From: Amoebidium appalachense | Taxonomy: Eukaryota > Ichthyosporea | Length of the DNA stretch: 64,000 nt | Assembly: GCA_963693365.1 (NCBI GenBank) | Contig: CAVNZM010000002.1 | Span: 5,022,001-5,086,000, forward strand | Direction of reading: 5' to 3' | Part shown: positions 1 to 34,269 of the stretch, in pieces | Layout of the letters: every line of letters begins with the position of its first letter | Position numbering within the stretch: position 1 is the first letter of the stretch | Program-made: the position numbers and the translations under genes | The notes under the pieces: generated by a model | Told to the model about the DNA's origin: nothing | Databases searched by the model: none | The model's input: only the letters and a program-made list of their open reading frames with translations

Positions 1-428
1 CTCCCTCCCTCTCCCTCCCCCAACCCCCCCGGGGGGAGGCCACTCTCTATACAGACCTTCCAACACATATACATGCACCTTTAAAAATACGAGAAAAAGG
101 AAAGAAGAAGGAATTTTTTTTCCAAATTTCAACCACTGCTCCCAAGGAACCCAGAATCACAACTTTCATGTGGTCTACGTGCCTTGTTTGGTTGACCCTC
201 CCCCCCCCCCTCCTCCCCCCCCCCCCCCCCCGGCCCCCCTTTCCCCCCAATCTCTTTCATGCTCTCGCGCAATCCTTCGCACCCACACCCACACACACAC
301 ACACGCACACGCACACGCACACGCACACGCACACGCACACGCACACGCACACGCACACGCACACGCACACGCACACGCACACGCACACGCACACGCACAC
401 GCACACGCGCGCGCTCACACACACGCAC
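1..428. other. Intron or terminal exon region of the EDR2-like gene with a hexanucleotide satellite
   Basis: Positions about 301-408 hold a near-perfect six-base array (ACACGC unit on the plus strand), immediately after the donor of the exon ending at 429. C-runs lie at about 199-240. On the minus strand, positions about 173-118 encode a short hydrophobic stretch (VVILGSLGAVVEIW) that loosely resembles the conserved helix near the end of DUF1336. Joining it needs a donor shifted four bases into the GT-rich sequence, and about ten expected residues would be missing. It is therefore only a weak candidate for the next exon. Confidence 0.3.
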
Positions 429-16376
<15,948 letters not shown>

Positions 16377-17686
16377 TTTCCTTTTCTAAGGCGCCAAAGC
16401 GCCTTTTATCCTTGCAGTTTTTCTTTCTGAGGGAACATGAAACAGTGGCTGCACTGAGAGATCATCAGAGCTGGACGTGTCTAGGCTTGAGAGAACGTGT
16501 GGAAACCCGCTAGCGCAAAAAAAGAATGCACAGGGACTGTGAAAAACTCCGGCGCAAGCTAATAACTCAAGGTATTTTTTCCCTTGAGGTTGATTCCAAG
16601 TGAGTCACCATGTGTGTGTGACAGGGGTGTCATGGGAAAGTGGGAGCTGGTCAGAACATTTGTATGTACATGGATGGCATTAGCACAAAATTTGTCGAGT
16701 AATAACTTGCTGACTCTGCATTCCTATTGTATTTGGGGTACGCTGTGTTGCTGGTGGCTTTGAGGGAGCCCTACGCCGAAAACCCTTGTTAAAGCAAACA
16801 GCTCACATATAAGCGATCTATAAGGACTCCTTCCGACCACAAAGTTAGGCTGCATACAAAAAAAAAAATAGGACTCTATTTCACGTGCACTTAAATTACT
16901 GGCATAAACTATGGGCTATATATTCCTACTCGGTTCTGCAGCTTCCTTTATATAAAAACGTTTAGCTTGAGGAATGAAAGAGCCTCATACAAGCCGTGCC
17001 AACCCTTGATAAAGTGAGAACATCATCTCGGATGCCATCAGTGACACGAAAAGTGTAGGGGCTGTGCGATTAGGTTCCAGACACAGGTATGTGACCCGAA
17101 AACTTGATTCGAAACACTTCTTTTGTAGCGTCGGACAATAACGCCTCGACCACAGGTATTTGAGTAATGTCACGTTTGTACACTAGTATGCACTGGTGTA
17201 GTGCGTTTGATATTGTAGGAGCGCGGAGACAATAAATATGACGGCGTAAAGGTATAAATTTATTGAGCGGCGCCACTCTAAAGAGAAAGCCCCATTTTTA
17301 ATCTAGACAAATGCTCGAGTGAACGGAGCACTATTCGGGCTTGACCCGAGCTTGACCCAAAATTTTCTCTGAAGGACCCCGAAGACTTCGATCTTCGTTT
17401 GAGACCGGCTCACTGAAGTGTGATTTTCTACCAAAAGAAGTTCGTTAGCGAAGATATCAACACACTCCTTTTTCTACCGTAAGGAGGGAACCGAACTACC
17501 GGGCCAAATAGAAGAAGCTTGTTGTCGGGCGTTATCTAGACTTCCTGCTGTAGTTTCAAAAGCTGTGGTTGTTTGCTTTTTTAAGGCTCACCTCCTTCTC
17601 AAGTTTAGGGGTCCCTTTAAAGAGAACAGTTCATCCCCCTCCCCCCCTCCCCCCCCCCCCCCCCCCGCGCCCCTCACTCTCTCTTC

Positions 17687-17721
<35 letters not shown>

Positions 17722-18037
17722 CCCCCCCCCCCCCTCCTGTCCCCTTCTCTCTCCCCCCCCCCCCCCCTCCCCTCCTCCTCCTCCTCTCTTACCTCCCCCC
17801 ACGCTCCCCCCCCCCTTCTTATTCTTTTTTTTTAAAAAATAATAGTGAGCTGGACTCTTCTTGTCTATGTGGAACGCTCAACAACACTTTAAACCGACCA
17901 GGAAAAACTATAGCGAGAAATGATAACTCATAGATTCAGAAAAGGCCAGCCTGAAATTCAAAGAACATCATCACTGGTCGATAGCTAGTTCCCCTACATT
18001 GTGCGTCGCAAAAGCTTACGTAGAAAGAATCACGGAA
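16377..18037. other. Intergenic spacer between divergent EDR2-like and SAYSD1 genes
   Basis: About 1.66 kb, with unusually normal base composition until a C-rich/(CT)n stretch at 17634-17815. Both genes are transcribed away from it, so it should hold both promoters. Short open frames (for example minus strand 17276-17070) show no recognisable family motif. No clear TATA box could be assigned. Confidence 0.6.
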
Positions 18038-18661
18038 ATGGCCACCAAGAGAACCTCTCACAAGGAGGCTGTTCGCCAAGCAAAAAGAGAGAAGGAAGAG
18101 GTAGGCTTCTGTTGTTCCCGTGCACGTGCTTGTGTTTCTATAACTTCATGTGCATTTTGATTCCACTTCTAGGTGCCTTTTCGTGTGACAGCTTTTTTTT
18201 CTGCATGCTCTTGGTCCAAACCTCTTTGGATCCCACCCACCCGCCCATCTCGGCGCATCCTTCCAACGATTCACAAGGCTTTTTCCATTCGCACAAACAC
18301 AAAAAAGACACGCAAAATGAAATAAGAAAGTAAGAAACAATGGGTTGTTTCTCAAAGCTATGATACTGACCCCTTGTACCGTGGCTCTGGCTGTATGGTG
18401 CTCGTGTGGTAGTGTGTGCGTCCAGTGGTATGTTGGTACCCACCCTCCCCCGTTCCCTCCCACTCCCCTCCCTTTTACCCCCCCCCTCCCCCCCCCCCCC
18501 TCCCCGCGCGCGCGTCCATCCTTCCCCTCCTCCCTTTCCCGGCTCCCCCACTGGGGTAGATGAAGCGATAATGATTGTAACAGTTTTATATAAAGAAATA
18601 TCTATTACAGGCATCAGACGATTTGGAGTCTAGGAAGAAGACGGGCGGCGTGGCCTTGCTT

Positions 18662-18696
<35 letters not shown>

Positions 18697-19314
18697 GGGG
18701 GGGGGGGGAGGGGGGGGGGGGGTTGAGAGAAACCAACCCAAGCCAACCTTCTTCTACGGGCATCAATGGTTTAGAGTCTAGGGAGAGGATTGGTGGAGTG
18801 GCGTTTGGGGGGGGGGGGGGGAGGGGGGGGGGGGGGAAGGGGGGAAATCGCCTCGAGAGAAACAAACCCAACCCAACCCAGTCGAGGGCTTACTTACTAA
18901 GGTTCATATGCTGTTCTGCAGAAACGGGAAGCTGAACTCGCAGCCAAGCAAGATGAATCTGAGGAAGAACTTAGATTGAGGCCCCACCCCCGTTGGAGCC
19001 AAGTACAGAGGAACTGGGTCCAGCAACATGTCCCGTTTGCAGCATCCATGATTTTGTACTTTTCCCCTGTATCGTACCTGAAATTCCTGCTTTGGTGGTT
19101 GTTACTGGGGTTTTTTGCCGAGCATGAGTTCGGCACAGTGTACTTTACTTTTTCGCTGTTTGCGCTCGTGTTTAGTAACCTGGATTGGAGCGGGAAGAGA
19201 AGAAAGAAGGGAGATCTGAGTGCGTATTCCGTGTTCAATCCTAATTTCGAAACACTAGAAGGCACGCTGACGGGTGATCAAATAGATAAGGAAATCAGAA
19301 AGGGGGTTATGTGA
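18038..19314 (+). CDS. SAYSD1: SAYSvFN domain-containing protein (SAYSD1-like)
   Basis: Exons 18038-18100 and 18922-19314 join in phase 0 and encode 151 residues, somewhat shorter than the human protein. The N terminus is basic and charged (MATKRTSHKEAVRQAKREKE), followed by an acidic patch (DESEEEL). Two adjacent hydrophobic segments follow (around YLKFLLWWLLLGFF and TVYFTFSLFALVF), separated by the short loop AEHEFG. The family signature SAYSVFNPNFETLEGTLTG starts at residue 121, near the C terminus. SAYSD1 is an ER membrane protein that, in animals, helps clear stalled translocation products from ribosomes at the translocon; that role is family knowledge. The start context is GGAAATG. A possible extra in-phase exon exists at about 18611-18649 (TTACAG acceptor, GTGGCC donor), part of an intronic duplication. 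It is not needed for the domain. Confidence 0.9.
18608..18880. repeat. Tandem duplication inside the SAYSD1 intron
   Basis: The stretch beginning GCATCA and containing GAGTCTAGG appears at 18611-18657 and, diverged, at 18759-18806. A GAGAGAAACCAACCCAAGCC-like segment occurs at 18724-18747 and 18854-18879. Poly-T and poly-G runs separate the units. Confidence 0.65.
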
Positions 19315-20214
19315 AATAACGGACATAAAAGTGCCATGTTCAACAATGACCTCCTTTTAACCAGGCATGGCAATGCTTGGACTCAGTATGAGTTAACACT
19401 TCTGGATAGTGGTGGTAAGTTTAGTATTCTTTAGTCGGAACCTTCAAAACTGACACAGTAGAAGAACTTACGGTTCACTTGCGCCCCCGCAGTTCTGCAC
19501 TGCCAGTTGATTCTAGCAGGCTGACAGACAAATATAGTGAAGTTCAACTCTACTTTTAGGAATTTGGGAACAGAGTTTCAGCTCTTTCTCCCTCCCCCTC
19601 TCTTATCCCCCCCCCCCCCCCCCTCTCTGGTGCCCTTCAAGCTCTCTTTCTTTGTTTTTCTCTTTCCCCCTCCCCACCTGCCCTCTCTCTCTCTCTCTTC
19701 TTAGTCTTTCTCTGACCCAAACTCTCTCTATCCTCCCCCCCCCCCCCCCCTCCCCCCCGGAAGAGTCGAAACCCATTCATTTGTAGTGGCAAGGGGCCTC
19801 ACTGATGATGGTGTCCGTTCAAGTCTCAGCGGCTGCACCATGTAAATTTTGGTTCCTGGTTTTTGTATTTTTGTGCTTTGTCTTTTGATCCACCTGCTTC
19901 CGTAAGTCCAGCCCTCTACTGTGCACCCTATAACACAATCTAACCCTCTCCCCTCTCCCCGGGCTCCCCTCCCCACTCTTGGATCCCTCCTCTCCCGCTG
20001 CATTCAAAACGATTCAACTGTCTTTCTTTCACCTCTCAGTATTTCCTTCTGTCTTCTCTCCCCTCCGCCGTCCCTCCCTCTGCCCTCCATCCCCCCTCCC
20101 CCCGCTCCTCCCCCTGCCTACCTCCCTCTGTTCAAGGTTTCTCTGCCCGTCTCTAACTACACAGGGCCTCCCAACCAACCCCCTCCACCCCCCTCCGAGT
20201 CATACAGACATCAA

Positions 20215-20269
<55 letters not shown>

Positions 20270-20362
20270 ACATAAATCCACACACAAACACACCCTCCGA
20301 CTCCCACCCCCCCTCCCCCCCCCCCACCCTTCCCCGCCACACCTCTCTGCTCCTAAGGCTTC

Positions 20363-20396
<34 letters not shown>

Positions 20397-20520
20397 CCCG
20401 CCAACCTAGCTAGAGACCATGGCGGCCACACACACTATCCATTCTGCCTCTTACTCTCTCTCCGGATCCGGCGATGGGCCTCTCTTTCTCTCTCGTCTCG
20501 TTCCGAGTCGTTTTCTCTCC

Positions 20521-21029
<509 letters not shown>

Positions 21030-22300
21030 GACCGTGTGTGTGTGTGTGTGTGGTGTGTGTGTCTGTCTCACGGACCGAGTCTCTCTCTCTCCCTCACCCC
21101 GGCCCCCCCCCCCCCCCCCCCCCCCCCCCCGCTCTCTCTTACTCCTTCGGGCTCTCTCTCTCTAATTTTTTCGATAATTATTGAGTCCTCCGACCCCTAG
21201 TGTGAATCGAGAAAAAAGGGCTGGCCTCTTGCTCTCTCGAGCTCGGAGGCTCAGCTCGCAGTGCAGAATTCTATAGCATGGGGATCTCTCCCTCCCCGAC
21301 CCCCGTTATATCTCGGCCATGCTCATGGGCTTTGCCATGGCCCATATATAGGGACTCGCTCGAGTCCGCCCCTCAAGCTTTCTCGGCCTCGGATATCGAT
21401 GCCCCCTTAAGATCGACTCAGAACTTCCTCACAACTACAAATGGGTTATGTACCGTGGCGGTCTAATATAGTTTCGGGAAACGCCGGGGGGCAGCCCATC
21501 GTGTGCATACTTGGCCTCTGTGCGCATGCGCGCATGGCTTGCTGCGTTTTCCAACAAATAAATCGTTGCGCCAGCCATTTCAACCCATAGACCTTTGACC
21601 AGGCTGCACTGCAGGCCGTGTTCATGGTCATTGGCCAAGTGGACAGAACATACAAGTAGTAACCGATATTGGAGGAAGCTACTGCATTGTCCGTGGCAAT
21701 TTCTGATCCTGGGGGATCGCCAACATCTGGCAGGTCGGCCTCGGGACTCGGCGATATACTCAGTATCTAAAGTAAGATTCTATACTGTCAGACTGTTTCC
21801 GGAGTGTACCGATAGTCTTACATTAGATACCCTTACTTGTGCCATCATGTGAACCATGCCATGGCCACGGCTATCTAGAGACTAGATGGCCGTGGCCACT
21901 GGCCATGGCTTACGCACTCTCTGACTCACCCGGGAATTGTCCGCAAATTAACAAAGCTTCTTCAGAACCAAAAAAAAATTAAATGCCTTTTTTTTTCGTT
22001 TTAAGAAAAACCTGTCCTTTAAAAATAGAAGCCATTTTTTGTGCCTGTTTGTGTCTTTTTTAGGCAAAAGAATAATAAGGTGATAAGCGAAAGAAGCCAC
22101 AGTTATTGGAATTCGAATGCCAAACGTACATGTGCTATTCATTTTTCAAATATTCTTCAGCTATTGGCTTAGGATCATGCATACAAATAGGCTTACATTT
22201 ATTGGTATTTGGCCGACATATATCGACAGTTATCGATCTGGATATCGTGAGGCAGCTGGCCTATATATATGGTAGATTGGCAAGGGTCGATCTTTCTTTG

Positions 22301-22303
22301 GGG

Positions 22304-22351
<48 letters not shown>
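22301..22351. repeat. (AT)n microsatellite
   Basis: About 25 AT units, the only long AT dinucleotide array seen in an otherwise GT/CT-dominated window. Confidence 0.95.
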
Positions 22352-22354
<3 letters not shown>

Positions 22355-23760
22355 TATATCGATGTAATAAATTAAGAGAAAGAAGTGAAAGAAGAAGTGA
22401 TTGAAAAAATTAAGAAGAGGGGCTAACTGCTTTAAAAAATCTGCGTTAAAAAAACTGCGTTAAAAGACTGCGTTAAAAATCTATTCAAAAATTTCTAAGA
22501 TATCGGTGATATCTCGATGGCTTCTATTTTGCTGAGCATATCAATAAAGTCATTACAAAAACTTTTTTCCTCTTGTTTTATCAATAGCCCGATAGGCTTG
22601 GGGGGTTTATGCACATTGTATTCATGCGATGGCATCGTCAGGGGCCCAGCCTCACTTGACGGCCTACTGCGTTTTCAGCGCAGCCAATCAAATGCAGCTA
22701 GTGACTTATGTACTCTGTATGCAATAAAACAACCCTAGTATAGATTATGGATAAGCAGAAGCTAGCATTGGTAGCTCCGAGAGAAAGTTAAGACAACGTA
22801 TCACAATATCATACTGTGCAGTGAATAAGGTGATCTAACACGGTCATTGCAATTGCAATTGCCAGACGGCTGTTTTACACACTGTGTGCTGTACAACCTA
22901 TTGTAGTTTCTGCTAGCGAAGTCTTATTCGGCTTGTTCAATCGACCGATCTTAGAAATTAAAGAAGAAGGGTGGGGGGAGGGATAAAAGCTTGGGATGGG
23001 GTGCAGGCGGTAAGTGTAAGATGCGTTGTTGTGACTACCTAAGGCTGGTAAGGCATCATACTGTACAACTAAAATAATAAAAATTTAATAAATATATACA
23101 TACAAATATACATATATTGCATTGTATCTATATACAAGTACCTTATTTTGAGTTCCGCGAAGAACTTTACTGCTCTAGTGCGATTTATTGCAACTGTCAC
23201 CCAATAGCGTTTAAGATTGAGAAAATTGATAAGAACCCCATTGGAAATGCACGGGATCGCATTTCAGTCTCACACAAATTGCGGCGATTGGGTTTTTTTT
23301 GAGTGCGCTTACCAACTTCATAATCCCATTCGATTCTTGGTATGCTATTCCTGTCGCAGGGATACCAGAAAAGTTGAGCTTTGCACAGTGGCACGAACAG
23401 TCGTGTTCACGCGTGCACACAGGTCTGGCACCAGCTATTATTTCTGGGGGCGAAACTCTCTGAAGTTTCGTTACTCTCAAGTGACTCTCAAGTCTGCGTG
23501 TCCTGTGCGTGTGTCGTTGGGTAGAAAGGAGATCAGCCACACGGACCCTCTTGTTCCGAACCCGGTTTCGTTGCTTGTGTTTTCTGTTCCCGTAACTGTT
23601 GGCATCTCTTATTCCCCTGTAGTTGCTTCCCTGGTCGAGTTTTGTTTGCTGCCTCCGTTAAATTTGTCGAGTGATAAAGTAGTGCTCTTTTTTTTAATGT
23701 ACTCCTAGTGAAATTTTTTTTACGCGAATTTAGCGCCGATTTGGCGTGCAGGAAACGAAA

Positions 23761-26407
23761 ATGTCGAAGCCTTTTCTGGCCGCCCTGCACATCCTTGTGC
23801 TTGAAGGAGTGGAGCGACTTAACTACTACACCATCGTTAACGTGCAAAGGTGAGAAAAAACGAGCAATAAGAAAGGTATTAGTGAAAGCTAAGGTCTTCT
23901 GAGCTTGTTTGCCTTCTCTCTCTGTGCCTCTTAGTTTCTCTTTTTTTCGTTCCTTAGCATGGTTCCCATTCCTCTGCTTCTCGATAATCGTTGTCCCGTG
24001 TCTGAAGGTCCAGGTTGTATGGCTCTGTAGATTCTTGGTTCACGAAGATTGGATTTTCATTGGGGTTCACGTCTCTTTTTCTCCACTTTTCTAAGGCATA
24101 CGGCACGTTAAGCGTTTGGAAGTGGTAAAAAATGGGTTTTCGTTGTTGACATTACAAGCTCACTTGCCCTTTTCTGTTCCGTTGTTTTTTTCTTTTTGCA
24201 GGAACAACTTGGAACGGCAGTTTCTGTATCCCACGTCGACGGCTGTTTCATTGACAAATGTCCAGACGGCTCTTGCCTACACCACTGTGTTTCTTGGCGC
24301 TTATTTTGGGGATTCCCTGTTTGGTCGCTACAAGTCCCTCATCTCGTTCTTCATCGTCTATCTTGTTGGTATTGCGCTTGTATGCACGGCTGTATATCCT
24401 GAGATCAAGAGCGAGGCGCTGTATCTGTTCGCCATGACAACATTTATTGCGGTTGGTGCCGGCGCCTCCAAGCCAATGATCTCAACGTTTGGTGGGGACC
24501 AGTTTGATCCGTCGAATCCCCAGGAGAAAAAGAGCCAGAAGCGCTTTTTCGCGTACTACTTCTTGATGATTTCACTCGGAGGAAGTAAGTGCTTCCTTTT
24601 GGGGAGCGCATGTGTGAATCTCTCTCTTCTTCTTTTTACTTGAACGAACCTAGGAAGGGGTTAACCTGGGAAAGACGGCTCGAAAGGTGTCATTTTTATC
24701 TGATAGATGGCACACCACATGTTCCGAGGAAGCAATATCTCTCTGCCGCTTCTTCTCGTGGTCCTTGTTCTACAGGATTATTGAAAGAAATTCCTTCCCC
24801 CTTAAATTCCCTGACATCTGAAAGTACTTATTTTTCTTTCTGTCTTAGGTGTCGTTGGTAGCAGACGCTAACCTTCTTCCCTCCCACCAGCCATTTCCTT
24901 TGCCTGCCTCACGACGCTGGCAGTGGGTGGGTCCGCCGCTCTCCCTGGCAACAAAGGAAGCACCTTTATTCCCCGCGAGTATGGCTTCTTCTCCGCATAC
25001 ACTATCACCGGAGGCTTCACGCTCCTGGCGTTCCTCTTTTTCCTTGCGGGCACCCCCAGATACCGACACGCTGTTCCTGACGGAAACTCGGTGAAGGGTA
25101 TGTTCTACTACACGTACAAAGGCGTTTTTACGAACTCCCGGGGAAAGAGCGTCTTTGCCGGTGCAGCCCTCTTTACCTTCTTCGTCATCTTCACCATTGT
25201 TCTCGCATTTACGCCCGAGGGCACGTTCCAGCTCGTCGGATCCGTCTTTGCGATTCTGACCCTTTTCGCCGGAACTGGCTGCATGGTGTACGGCTGCTTG
25301 GACACGCGGTGGGTCAACTCTATTGGTGATATTGCAAACAACTGCCTCACGGTGGCCGAGGCCAGGCAGGTGTTCAGCACTATGCCCATTATCCTCGTGG
25401 CCAACCTCAGCTTCACGCTACTGCAGGAGTCCTTTACGGGGCCTTTTGTCGTGCAGGCCTGCCACATGGATTTGCGCATCGGCGGAGGCCAGCTGAATGC
25501 GGTAAGGCTTTTTGTTTATTTTTATTTTTTTTACTTGTTTGTTGTTATTTTATTTTCATTTTATTTTATGTTATTTTATTTGCGGGGGGGGAGGGGGGGG
25601 GGATGATGGGACAGCAACATGCACAAAGCTTTCCCCTGCCTCACCCTACCCCCAACCCCCTCCTTCAACAAGTCCACCTCAGAATCTCCAACGTGAGATC
25701 AGAAACTGGCCTCATCTTCAACTCAAGCCTTTTGCTTTGACCCCTTTCCCCACACACACGCACACTCACAGCTTCCCTCTCCTAATCACAAGAGAGTTGC
25801 GTGTACAGTCAGTGCAAATCCCAGCACACACTAACCAACTCACCGATACACTAGACGTTCCTCTATGCCATCATCACGCTCACTGTCGGTGTCTTCACGC
25901 CACTGCTTCACGAAATCGTCTGGCCGGCGTGGGGAAGGCTCCGTGGCCGGCCTGTCTGCGTATGGGACAAACTTCTCGTTGCGTTCATTACGGGTATCTC
26001 GTCTCTCGCTATTGCCGTAGCGATGGAATATGCGCGTCGTGCGCATCCGCTCCTCCCCATGGCAAAGGAGAACATCAGTCTATGCGCTGGAAACAAACTG
26101 GACCCCGTTGTGATGACGGACATGTCCATCTGGTGGATGCTCTTTGCTATTGTGCCCCTGGGCATCTCTTTAACGTGTTTCTACCCGACCCTCCTCGCTT
26201 TTGCCTATGAGGAGAACCCACCCCGCGCGCGGAACTTTGCGCAGGCTAGTCTACCTTTTCCCGTCCTCCTCTTACGTTCGAACGATCAGTTTGTGTGCAG
26301 GGCGTGCCCGTGATTATGTGCGTCCACCAGGACAGTGTACAAGTGCACGTTGTGTGTGTACACATGTGTATGTGTCTTTTTGTGTGATTGTTTTTTTCTT
26401 TTTTTTG

Positions 26408-26438
<31 letters not shown>

Positions 26439-26647
26439 TCTCTCTGCTGGAACCAACTTTACGATGGTGCCTGTCATGTGGCCATGTGAATATCCGACCT
26501 GTCCGTGTGTTTTCAGGTCTGTGCGATGGTGCTGCTCCCTTGCTGTTTCTGAAGCTGAATTAGTCAGCATAGATGCCTGTGCCGCATGTGTATTTGTTAA
26601 TTATGGGTTTTTGAATGGGGGTGTGCGTAAGTGGTTGGGTTGAATGA

Positions 26648-26685
<38 letters not shown>

Positions 26686-27202
26686 AGGTATGAGTGTGTG
26701 GCACCGAAGGGGGGGGGGGGGGGGGGGGGGGTAGGATGCACCATGCGAATATCTTACCACACCATTGACTAGCCCACCGTTTGCACAAAACACTAACCCC
26801 CTCTCCTCGTCCACCCCTTAGGCCTTCAACCTTTTCAGTGCCTCCGGTCTGCCCAACATTCTCGCCGCTTGCCTCACCCACGTGCTCCGCAAGTACCTCC
26901 CCAACAACCTCGACAAGGGGAAAGGACACGTCGAATATTTCCACTACGTTGCCATTGGGGTTATGCTCGTGGGAATGCCGCTTTCTTGGTACATTTGTCG
27001 CCAGTTCTTCACTGTTGGTCGCGACAGAAACCGCATGGAAGACCACTTGAAGGCAATGGAATCTGGGAGCAACGTTGGGTCCCCGAGCGAAAGGACTGCA
27101 AACGGAACCTCGGAGGGTACGGTGGTGGTGGAGGACGGGTCGAGTTTTGGGACGAGGGCTCAGGGGGGAGTGGAGATGTCCAAAAAAGGAAGCGACATGT
27201 GA
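23761..27202 (+). CDS. POT/PTR2 family proton-coupled peptide transporter
   Basis: Exons 23761-23849, 24202-24584, optional microexon 24849-24857, 24891-25501, 25855-26244 and 26822-27202 encode about 617-620 residues. The N terminus has the ExxER-type motif (EGVERLNYY), where the family couples proton and peptide binding. The PTR2 signature is GAYFGDSLFGRY with following hydrophobic helix. GGDQFDPSNP and RFFAYYFLMISLGGS match the second family signature. Many hydrophobic helices follow, with a conserved late segment (NFAQAFNLFSASGLPNILAA) and a hydrophilic C-terminal tail. Such proteins import di- and tripeptides across a membrane using the proton gradient; nitrate or other substrates occur in some relatives. 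The start context GAAAATG matches other genes here. Odd points are the 9-nt microexon option and the intron at 26245, which begins GC instead of GT. Confidence 0.93.
24849..24857 (+). other. Candidate 9-nt microexon followed by a 33-nt intron
   Basis: CTTAG precedes nine bases (GTGTCGTTG). Then 24858-24890 starts GT, contains a branch-point-like GCTAAC and a pyrimidine run, and ends CCACCAG. Entry and exit are both phase 1, so inclusion adds three residues after ISLGGS without shifting frame. Skipping it also gives an open frame. Confidence 0.45.
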
Positions 27203-28307
27203 CTAGCCGGCCAATCGGTCAGCCAATCGGAGGAGGGGAATGAGATGCAATTGCTAAGGGGAGATGGTGCGAGTTTGTCGCAGTGGCCACGACCGCGGTA
27301 AGGGGGGAGGGAGTGGTGGTGGATGGTGGGGTGGAGGAATATATGACAACATCCACCATGTTCTGCGTGTTTTGTTGCTTCTGTGTGTGTGTGCATGCGG
27401 GTTGTAGACTTGCTATGCGCATATAGGTAGTAAGCAATGACACACTTGGGACGTGTTGTGTGCAGGCGCAAGGTCGGGGAGAAATCTTTGAAATGTGCTG
27501 AAACTGCATTGAATTTAGACTCGTGAGGTATATATTGTGTAATTGCTTGAGCCGGCTGTTATTTTTTATGTCGATAACTCTACTGGCCATACGTTTTTTA
27601 ATGTTTGCTTAGCCACCATCCACACCCAACAGCACTAACTAGAGTGGTAGATATCACTCATGTAATAGCTCGTTTTGCGCGGTGTTTCGGTTTTTTATAT
27701 CCGCCGGGGAAAGGTGTTTTTTTTTTTTTTTTATTCTATGGGGAAGGGTAGGAACTTGTGGGTGTAAATAGGCGCATAGGCAGATTCTGTTGTGATATGC
27801 TCTTTGTATACGTAACACTAAGTTGATCTTAGTTGTCGGTTGAAGTAAGGGTGTGATGCCCGTAAACATAGTGGAAAATAATCGCTTTTGATAGTGGTAG
27901 GGATGTTAACCATATGCCAGCAGGGAATGTAGCACGTAATGAGATAATAGGTGTGTGAGGTGGGCTTGTGAAGAAGCAAGGAGACAGGGTTTCTGTTTTG
28001 GCGGAAGCACAATCGAACCATAGCTGAAAGAAACAGGCGAGAATTGTAAGGGCTGATCAATATCTGTTGGAAAGTCAATGTATCGATGACCACCATTTGG
28101 CTATCCGGCTTGAGGGCTTCTCATGCATTTCCCCCCTCTCCGGGCCCTCTCTTCCCTTTCCTGGCCAGCACATGTACACTCACGCACGGGCACATGTGCA
28201 CACACGTAACATAACTGTTACGTGTACATACAGTTTGGTAAGCATTGCGGGCGCCGGGGCCTGAACACACATTATTAATACTCGTACGCGTGAGCGCGAG
28301 ACACACG

Positions 28308-28339
<32 letters not shown>

Positions 28340-28719
28340 ACTAATAATTATTAAAATTATACCCGAAGTATTACGAGACTCAGTGGCGCATGCCACGACG
28401 ATATTGCGCATACGTTCTCTTCAAATTCAGGCTACCAGGTATTAAAGTGCATAGGCTAACGTATACCTGTTCATGTGCACGTGATGGCATCCCCTAGGAC
28501 CTAGCTAGACTTAGAATCAATGGACAGCTGCAGTCGTCCGTCTACTTGCATGTACGTGTGCGCCTTCACTGAGTGTATTAAAATTTGTGTGTATCTGTGT
28601 GTGAATTCATGTGTGTGGGTCTACAGGCTGCAGCAGAGGAAATCGAAGCCCACCTGGAGAGGGGGGGGGAAGGGGGGGGGGGGGCCGGGGGAGGGCATCG
28701 GCCGCGGGAGGGCTCGGAA

Positions 28720-28755
<36 letters not shown>

Positions 28756-29611
28756 GAGGATCTGGGAGGGAGGGAGAGGGAGGGGGGGGGGGCCTGATGC
28801 AGGTAATCGGTGGCACGACAATTAGTCCAAACTCGGTTTGCATGTACATTATAATTACTAATCCGGAGTTGATCGTGCATAGTGCACTGGGAACCAGAAA
28901 GTGTATACGTATTTCCGATGATTGAAGATGGATTTGATATTAGTACCTTCCTATGTCAGCCCATGCAGTCCCCACATGACCTAACATTCACACACATATT
29001 CGCTTGCACAAATATGAAATGTACATACAATTTACAGAATCTGCAGATATCTGAAAATGCAGACATCCCTACTAGGTAAACTACAGACACTAATCTCATA
29101 TGCACACATGTATGCTACCTACTACCTACTATTTAGTAGTGTGGGGTTTGGATATTACGCGGCAATATTTAATTTGCAGAAAAAATAAAACATATGTACG
29201 AATACCGACAGATTTTATTTTCAATGGCACAGCCACAGTTCGACCGGTATTATCTTGAATCTTTACATAACCTCTTTCGTACCAACACTTTGGCAAAAGC
29301 ATAATCAAAAAAGGAAGTGAGTGAGAGGGAGGAGAGAGACATGGAGAGGGAGGGATATAGTGAGGAAGAGAGGGCGGAAGAGACTCAGAGAAAAAACAAA
29401 GGTGGGGTAAAGAAGCCCAGACAAGCATAGAAACCACAGAGCCACAATATCAACGGTATCTTGATAAGGCACCTGGAGATACTGTTTTTTCGTCAGAAGA
29501 CATACAGACATTGGTTGGTTGTTTGGGGGGGGGGAGGGGGGGGGGGGGGGGGGGGAAGGGAGGGAGGGGTAAATAAGAATGCATAAATGGTAATGATTTC
29601 GGCCAATCAAA
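27203..29611. other. Convergent intergenic spacer
   Basis: Lies between the 3' ends of the transporter (plus) and the unrecognised 280-residue gene (minus). Contains (CA)n at 28304-28339, G-runs at 28663-28755 and 29524-29556, and otherwise moderately AT-rich complex sequence. No coding motif was recognised. Confidence 0.6.

Positions 29612-34269
<4,658 letters not shown>

Noticed and set aside
17070-17276. 68-codon minus frame in the EDR2-like/SAYSD1 spacer
   Set aside because: Short, no motif, likely promoter or untranslated sequence.
23217-23708. 163-codon open frame upstream of the transporter
   Set aside because: No family resemblance, and it lies in the probable 5' region of the transporter, whose motif-supported start is 23761.
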